Shown here: in pieces, positions 6,831 to 11,867 of the stretch
Position numbering within the stretch: the stretch's first letter is position 1
Layout of the letters: each line of letters begins with the position of its first letter
NCBI GenBank assembly: GCA_023139715.1
Contig: JAGLNB010000014.1
Span: 1 to 11,867, forward strand
Direction: 5' to 3'
Origin: Planctomycetota bacterium
Lineage (GTDB): Bacteria; Planctomycetota; Phycisphaerae; Sedimentisphaerales; Anaerobacaceae
Length of the DNA: 11,867 nt
The notes under the pieces: generated by a model
Database searches by the model: none
The model's input: the letters and a program-made list of their open reading frames with translations, nothing else
Told to the model about the DNA's origin: nothing
Made by a program: the position numbers and the translations under genes

Positions 6831-8276
6831 TTACGAATTTTCAGTATTCACATCGCTATCTGCATTTTCAATACCCGCAGCTTCTCTTCGCTCTCTTAGA
6901 ATAGCTTTAATTTCATAAGCTCTCTTTTCCGTAAGCGGATATTTAACCAGCAACAGTGCACCACAAATGCAAACAAATGACGGCAAAACTATATCACAGA
7001 ATCTCAGCCAAAACAAAGTAAACTGCGTTTGAACTTCAAGGTCAGAATCAAAGCCCGTTGCCTTGAGAACAAAACCTGCCACCAAAAGCCCCGTAGCTAT
7101 TCCAACCTTGAACCACCATCCATAAATAGCATGATAGCTGCCCTCTCTGCGTTTGCCGGTTACGATTTCATCTTCATCGCATATGTCAGCCAGCATTGCG
7201 TAAACAAGCGAAAACAATACAAGCATACCCAGTGACAGTGAAGCGGTAGGAATCAATATAAGATAAGGATGCGCTTGGCTGTAACAGAAAATTTTGAGGG
7301 TATTGCCGAGGCCCATAACCAGTAGAAATACCATAACAGTTTTTGACTTGCCAATACGTGTTGCAACCCATGTCATCAGGAAAACACCGGGAAGAGAAAG
7401 AAGTGCCCAAAGCGTTCCAACCCATCCTATCAGAACTGAGCCGGCAGCTTTATCACCTCCGTACACATAATATATTATTATGTACTGAGTAAGGCCATTT
7501 ACAAAGTAAAAGCCCAGTGCCACAAGAACAACCACAGCCAATAGCCATAAAAAGGTGCGATTTTTGCACGTCATAACAACACTGTCCCAGAATTTAACTC
7601 TGTCCTGATGTCTAGCCTGTTCAAGTTTGGTTTCTTTGCACACAAGAGCACAAACCACACCGCCAAGAGTCAGGATACAGCCCATAACAAGGCCTACGTA
7701 TCTCATGCCCTCAACTTCATCGTTAAATATTTTAAGGTTGGCTATGAAATAAAGCCATGGGGTAGTAATAGCACCGATATTTATTATAAAACTACAATAG
7801 GCAAACAATCGCGTGCGTTCATGATAGTCGTTTGTCATTTCGTAACCCAACGCGCCACGGGGCACATCAAAAACGGTAACAGCTGTAAAAAACAGTAAAG
7901 ACATTACCAGAAAATAGCCGAACGTTGCATATTCATTCCAGCCCCTCGGAGCCATCCACAGCATAGCAAACGTAATACCAAGAACAATCGCGCCAACAAA
8001 TATGTATGGAATTCGTCTTCCGAATCTCGAACGGGTATTGTCCGAAAGATTTCCCACAAGCGGGTCGGTAACAGCATCCCAGAGCCGCGGAACAAATTGT
8101 GCAATGCCCATAAGAACAGGGCTTATGCCCAGACCGACATTGTAAATAAGCATTGTGTAATTGCCGAGCGAATTAATTGCTACGTTGGTAGACATTGCAC
8201 CCAAGCCATAAGCAATCTTTTGCTTAACGGGAACCTTATCCTCTTTGGCCGTAATGTGATGTTTTTTAATATCCAT
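6831..8276 (-). CDS. GPH-family cation:sugar symporter (MFS superfamily), second copy
   Basis: This 481-residue, 12-helix type membrane protein carries the glycoside-pentoside-hexuronide symporter signature. The segment after helix 2, WDAVTDPLVGNLSDNTRSRFGRR (66-88), has Asp67 and Asp71 spaced like the cation-binding Asp55/Asp59 of melibiose permease MelB. Other conserved parts are VPRGALGYEMTNDYHERTR, and ADICDEDEIVTGKRREGSY before helix 10. The C-terminal tail is hydrophilic. It should import a sugar or short glycoside with Na+ or H+ across the inner membrane. It starts 24 bp after a closely related symporter and is the last gene before the terminator. A good AGGAG (plus-strand 8282-8286) precedes the ATG. 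It differs from its paralog most in helix 1 (residues 26-50), which suggests a different substrate. The exact sugar is unknown; the upstream phosphorylase points to a beta-glucoside or oligoglucan. Confidence 0.92.
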   Translation of the reverse strand: MDIKKHHITAKEDKVPVKQKIAYGLGAMSTNVAINSLGNYTMLIYNVGLGISPVLMGIAQFVPRLWDAVTDPLVGNLSDNTRSRFGRRIPYIFVGAIVLGITFAMLWMAPRGWNEYATFGYFLVMSLLFFTAVTVFDVPRGALGYEMTNDYHERTRLFAYCSFIINIGAITTPWLYFIANLKIFNDEVEGMRYVGLVMGCILTLGGVVCALVCKETKLEQARHQDRVKFWDSVVMTCKNRTFLWLLAVVVLVALGFYFVNGLTQYIIIYYVYGGDKAAGSVLIGWVGTLWALLSLPGVFLMTWVATRIGKSKTVMVFLLVMGLGNTLKIFCYSQAHPYLILIPTASLSLGMLVLFSLVYAMLADICDEDEIVTGKRREGSYHAIYGWWFKVGIATGLLVAGFVLKATGFDSDLEVQTQFTLFWLRFCDIVLPSFVCICGALLLVKYPLTEKRAYEIKAILRERREAAGIENADSDVNTENS

Positions 8277-8300
8277 ATCTTCTCCTGCAATTTTATAATA

Positions 8301-9749
8301 TTACGATTCATCCATCGCCGATTCATCCGAAACAGCGTCAGAATTTGCCTGAGCTTTCCTTCTCTCTTCGAGCAGGCTCTTAATTTCATAGGCACGATTT
8401 TCGGTAAGAGGATACTTTGTCAGAATTATTATCGCAGCTATGCACAACACAGCGGGTAAAGTAACATCCGAAAACCTCAGCCAAAATAGAGTTGAATCCG
8501 TCTGCTGAGCCAGTTCTGCATCATATCCGGTCAGTTTGAGAATGTATCCACTGATAACACATGCTATGGAAACTCCGACCTTCCACCACCATCCATAAAC
8601 CGCGCAATAACTGCCCTCTCTTCTTTTTCCAGTTACAAGTTCATCCTCATCACAGATGTCAGCGTTCATTGCATTGACAAGAGTAAAACACATCACCATT
8701 CCCCAGGATAACAAAACAGTAGGTATCACAATCAACCAGGGATAGGTTTGGTTATAACATACGATTTTCAAAAGATTTCCAATTATAATAATTGAAAAGG
8801 AGAATATAACGGTGTTTGTTTTGCCCAAGCGGCTGGAGATCCATGTCATAGGAAATATACCGAGAATACCAGTTACCGCCCAGACCGTTCCCGTCCATCC
8901 CATCAATCCGGACGCAGCAGCTTTATCACCGGAATATACATAATACATTATTATAAAATTAGTAAACCCCATAACGAACTGGAAGCCGACTATTACAAGC
9001 ACAAAAGCAATTGCCAGCATCATAAAAGTGCGATTCTTGCAGGTCGTTTTGAAACTTTCCCAGAACTTCACTCTCTTTTGTTTTTTTGCCTGGTCCAGCT
9101 TGGCTTCTTTGCATGTAAGAACACATATTACTGCGCATATCATCAGGAGCAGTCCCATGCCCATACACACCCATTTCATACCTTGAATTGCATCTTTGAA
9201 AACAGACCTGTATGATAAATAATACAGCCAGGGTAACAAAATCGCCGCTACACTTCCAAAAAAACTGGAATACGCAAATACACGTGTTCTTTCATGGTAA
9301 TCGTTAGTCATTTCGAGACCCAACGCACCGTGAGGCACACTGTAAATAGTAACTGCCGTATAAAAAATCAGGCATGTTACTAAGAAATAAGCAAATATCG
9401 CATCTTTGCTCCAGTCCCTTGGCACCATAAATATGAGCGCAAACGTAACACCAACCAGAATACCTCCTATCAGGATGTACGGAAGTCGCCTGCCAAATCT
9501 CGAACGGCTATTATCCGAGAGATTACCCACTAACGGGTCGCTAATAGCATCCCATACTCTCGGCAGAGCCACCGCAAATCCCATAAGAATCGGGCTGATT
9601 TTCAATAGATCAATGTAAAAAAGGCCGGTTAACTGCATCAAAGAATTAACCGATATGATTGTAACCACGGCACCGACTCCATAGCCGATCTTTTGCGAAA
9701 ATGGGATTCTGTCTTCTTTAGCCGTAATGTGGTGCCTTTTAATATCCAT
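8301..9749 (-). CDS. GPH-family cation:sugar symporter (MFS superfamily), first copy
   Basis: The 482-residue protein is collinear with the downstream copy almost without gaps, about half identical by eye. Both share the start MDIK-K/R-HHITAKED, the cation-site motif WDAISDPLVGNLSDN with Asp67 and Asp71, the loop MTNDYHERTR, TCKNRTF, ADICDEDELVTGKRREGSY and the end KYPLTENRAYEIK. The 12 hydrophobic segments and family-typical length indicate an intact inner-membrane symporter. It lies 34 bp after the GH94 phosphorylase gene and 24 bp before the second copy, so the three are likely one transcript. The ATG is preceded by AAAGG with a 4-base gap to the start codon. The coupling ion and substrate are not determinable; uptake of the phosphorylase's oligosaccharide is the natural guess. 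Confidence 0.92.
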   Translation of the reverse strand: MDIKRHHITAKEDRIPFSQKIGYGVGAVVTIISVNSLMQLTGLFYIDLLKISPILMGFAVALPRVWDAISDPLVGNLSDNSRSRFGRRLPYILIGGILVGVTFALIFMVPRDWSKDAIFAYFLVTCLIFYTAVTIYSVPHGALGLEMTNDYHERTRVFAYSSFFGSVAAILLPWLYYLSYRSVFKDAIQGMKWVCMGMGLLLMICAVICVLTCKEAKLDQAKKQKRVKFWESFKTTCKNRTFMMLAIAFVLVIVGFQFVMGFTNFIIMYYVYSGDKAAASGLMGWTGTVWAVTGILGIFPMTWISSRLGKTNTVIFSFSIIIIGNLLKIVCYNQTYPWLIVIPTVLLSWGMVMCFTLVNAMNADICDEDELVTGKRREGSYCAVYGWWWKVGVSIACVISGYILKLTGYDAELAQQTDSTLFWLRFSDVTLPAVLCIAAIIILTKYPLTENRAYEIKSLLEERRKAQANSDAVSDESAMDES

Positions 9750-9783
9750 CTTGCCTTTCTCAAGTTTATTTCAGATGCAACGA

Positions 9784-11867
9784 CTAAATACTAATTTTTA
9801 CAATATTTTCATCTTTTTTATTCAGAGCCGCTTTTAGTTTTGCATCTTCAATGCTCACCCCACCGGAGCGATACTGATTTGATTCAATTTCAAAATCGAT
9901 GGCCGAGCCGTTAATTTCAATTTTTTTTACGCCACTGTTTTGGCCGCTTACAGAATAAATCAATTTCGTATTGCAGCCGTGCAATTTCATTTCAGCTGCA
10001 AGGCCGTCAAATTCTTTTGTCATTACCGGGTCAAAAACAGTCTTGCCGCAGTTGTAACGAATTCCCAGCAAATAAGCGACAACAAATCCCACAAACATTC
10101 CCGAGCCGCTCGAATACACTCTCCAGCCGCCCTTTAGTGCAACTTTGCCGGCTATTAAATCTTCGTAATGTTCATTTACTTCGCAGCGACTTGCAAAATC
10201 GCCATCCGAACTGCTGTAATAGCAATTCGACTGGCGAATGTCTGCCTGTGGAATAACTTTTTGAATATCTATTGGTACAACCTGGCGTAACGCCTTTATG
10301 AACTCCTGCGAATGGCCTAATTTTGCCATCGCTTCAACATATCTCAAATGTGCATGGGTGTACATAATTCCAATTTCTCTGCCGAAGAAAGATGAACTTT
10401 CTGCCCGCTTGAAATACGTTCGCAATCCGCCGTTATATTTGACCGGTTTATCCATCAGCCGTGCGCCGTCAGGACCTTTCAAATGTTTTTCTATAATTTC
10501 AGCATGTTCTTTTGCTTGTTGCGGCGTAAATATACCACTAATTATTCCGCGAATCATCGGCAGCAGGCGGTAATGAATACCGGTTGTGCCGTCGCAAGGA
10601 TGCAGCAGTAAATCTATTTCATTTTCTTCGCCAACCAGACCAAATCCGGCTACAACGCCATCTTTAATTAGTAAGCGGCTGAAATCCTTTTGAATTTCAT
10701 CGCATAATTGACCGATTTCTTTTGCAATTTTCTCTCGACCGCAATTATTGCAAACTTTTTCAAAAGCTCTGAATGCCTGATAGCTAAGGCAAACCGTCCA
10801 GGAACTAATCATACGTTTTTTGAGTTCCTGATTTACCGGCTGCATCGAATCGTTCCAATCGCCGTCGCTGTAATTTACCAGCTTTGTTCCACTGACAAAA
10901 CGCGTATCTTTTATATGTTTGATTATGCGGTTAATGTGTTCTATTACAGTTTCGTTTTCGTTTGAGCCGTTGTAATACGGTACGGATTCGTTCAAAAAAT
11001 CATAATCACCAGACGTACAAATGTATTCGCACATTGCCAAAACCGGCCAGAAAATCACATCGCCATGCGATTCATTTGGTCTGACATTTTTATAGCCGTC
11101 GAACATCCACCATTGCGACCAGTTGCCGTCGGCATTTTGATTTGCGAAAATAGTAGCAATTGTTTTTCTTGCAGCAGCGTAGTGTCCCTGTGCCAGCAGC
11201 ATTTCTATTGGTCCCTGACAAATATCTCTTGTTCCCCAGGCGGCTCCGCCATATTGCTCCAGGCCGTGCGGCGTAAGATAATGAATCAGGGCATTTTGCA
11301 CGAACCACGGCAGCATATGACTTATTGCAGCTATTGCTTCATTTTCGCCAACTTTTGATAAATCGAATCCGCCGAAAACATCTTCCTCTATAGATTCTGT
11401 TTGTGTTGAATCCTCCACAAGCCGGCCATTAACTCGCATTGCAAATTTATTCGTTTCAGTTAGTTTTATCACAAAGAAATTCAAAGCTCGGCTTTTTCCA
11501 TCGGCAAATAGCAATTCATCTGCACCGGTTTTTTCAACTGCATCTGGTGTTTCGATTTGCAATTGGAAAAAACCACCTGGAAACATTTTTACAAGCTCGC
11601 TTTTTTCGCCTGGCAGTATCTTAAAACTGTTTGGTTTTTCAGAAGCAATCTGCCAATCGTGTTCATTTGTAAGATTATTTGAAATCAGCCATTGGGGTGC
11701 AGTCCCTTTTAGAACATTAATTTCCAGCGTAAGTTCAGCCGCATCAGGCGAAGCAGCTGACAAAACTTCAAACGTTAAATCACCTTTTTTGTAAATCCAT
11801 CTGCATTGATTGCTCGACATTTCAAAAGCTGATGGAACAGCCAATTGATAGTATTGGCCGTTTTGCA
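9784..11867 (-). CDS. GH94-type glycoside phosphorylase, 5' end outside window (possibly 1,2-beta-oligoglucan phosphorylase-like)
   Basis: The reading frame is open to the right edge, giving 693 complete codons; the N-terminus is missing. Counting from the Leu codon (TTG) at 11844 as residue 1, the first 160 residues look like the end of a beta-sandwich domain. The (alpha/alpha)6 barrel follows: GLEQYGGAAWGTRDICQGP (about 194-212), NWSQWWMFDGY (241-251), SHGDVIFWP (259-267) and DGDWND (327-332). The DWND motif carries the general acid Asp in GH94, probably Asp329. Near the end, MYTHAHLRY (494-502), WRVYSSGSGMFVG (574-586) and LLGIR correspond to the phosphate-site region of cellobiose phosphorylase, with SSG in place of the usual TGT. 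Such enzymes cleave beta-glucosidic bonds with phosphate, releasing alpha-glucose-1-phosphate in the cytoplasm. From memory, the GGAAWGTRD and YSSG features resemble 1,2-beta-oligoglucan phosphorylases (about 1,100 residues); cellobiose, chitobiose or other GH94 activities remain possible. Stop TAG; two symporter genes follow. Confidence 0.85.
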   Translation of the reverse strand, partial: QNGQYYQLAVPSAFEMSSNQCRWIYKKGDLTFEVLSAASPDAAELTLEINVLKGTAPQWLISNNLTNEHDWQIASEKPNSFKILPGEKSELVKMFPGGFFQLQIETPDAVEKTGADELLFADGKSRALNFFVIKLTETNKFAMRVNGRLVEDSTQTESIEEDVFGGFDLSKVGENEAIAAISHMLPWFVQNALIHYLTPHGLEQYGGAAWGTRDICQGPIEMLLAQGHYAAARKTIATIFANQNADGNWSQWWMFDGYKNVRPNESHGDVIFWPVLAMCEYICTSGDYDFLNESVPYYNGSNENETVIEHINRIIKHIKDTRFVSGTKLVNYSDGDWNDSMQPVNQELKKRMISSWTVCLSYQAFRAFEKVCNNCGREKIAKEIGQLCDEIQKDFSRLLIKDGVVAGFGLVGEENEIDLLLHPCDGTTGIHYRLLPMIRGIISGIFTPQQAKEHAEIIEKHLKGPDGARLMDKPVKYNGGLRTYFKRAESSSFFGREIGIMYTHAHLRYVEAMAKLGHSQEFIKALRQVVPIDIQKVIPQADIRQSNCYYSSSDGDFASRCEVNEHYEDLIAGKVALKGGWRVYSSGSGMFVGFVVAYLLGIRYNCGKTVFDPVMTKEFDGLAAEMKLHGCNTKLIYSVSGQNSGVKKIEINGSAIDFEIESNQYRSGGVSIEDAKLKAALNKKDENIVKISI

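Noticed and set aside
8097..8459. 120-residue plus-strand frame across the junction of the two symporter genes
   Set aside because: Antisense to both symporters, with no domain or start signal.
11842..11844. TTG as the start codon of the GH94 gene
   Set aside because: The frame stays open upstream to the window edge (QNGQYYQ before it), the protein would lack its N-terminal domain, and no Shine-Dalgarno is present; the gene is simply cut by the edge.
1..11867. tRNA, rRNA, CRISPR array, insertion sequence or phage genes
   Set aside because: Intergenic stretches are short and hold no cloverleaf, regular repeat-spacer pattern, terminal inverted repeats or transposase/integrase motifs.

Overview
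This is a moderately AT-rich bacterial window with three gene blocks and no RNA gene, CRISPR array, insertion sequence or phage feature that I can support. The host is Gram-negative or otherwise diderm, because the window encodes an outer-membrane efflux lipoprotein and a periplasmic adaptor. The style of the sugar transporters and of the glycoside phosphorylase suggests a carbohydrate-degrading planctomycete-type bacterium (Phycisphaerae/Sedimentisphaerales). That guess comes from memory of family resemblance and is low confidence.

Block 1 (1-2600, minus strand) is a tripartite drug or solvent efflux operon read leftwards: a TetR/CecR-like repressor (1879-2532), a NodT/OprM-type outer-membrane lipoprotein (433-1851) and the N-terminal 130 residues of an HlyD/RND-type periplasmic adaptor (1-392) that runs off the left edge. 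Gaps are 27 and 40 bp. A sigma-70-like promoter lies 41-68 bp upstream of the repressor gene. A 15-bp perfect palindrome sits across its -35 and spacer, which is the expected layout for self-repression by the TetR protein. The inner-membrane pump gene is presumably just beyond the left edge.

Block 2 (2756-6718, plus strand) holds two full-length translational GTPases in tandem, typA/bipA (2864-4723) and lepA/EF4 (4922-6718). Each has its own good promoter (TTGACA-17-TAAAAT and TTGTCA-17-TAAAAT). Both act on ribosomes. Both have weak Shine-Dalgarno sequences and leaders of about 73 and 126 nt.

Block 3 (6743-11867, minus strand) is a carbohydrate operon read leftwards: a GH94-type glycoside phosphorylase, cut at its 5' end by the right edge (9784-11867), then two tandem paralogous GPH-family cation:sugar symporters (8301-9749 and 6831-8276). 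It ends in a strong rho-independent terminator (6743-6803) that also separates it from the convergent lepA. The likely logic is import of short beta-linked glucans by the symporters, followed by cytoplasmic phosphorolysis to alpha-glucose-1-phosphate. Phosphorylase motifs look closer to the 1,2-beta-oligoglucan phosphorylase branch than to classic cellobiose phosphorylase, but this is a hypothesis.

I see no clearly undescribed system. The most interesting items are the divergent GH94 enzyme paired with duplicated symporters, the operator-promoter overlap of the efflux operon, and the tandem typA-lepA arrangement with its upstream inverted repeats.
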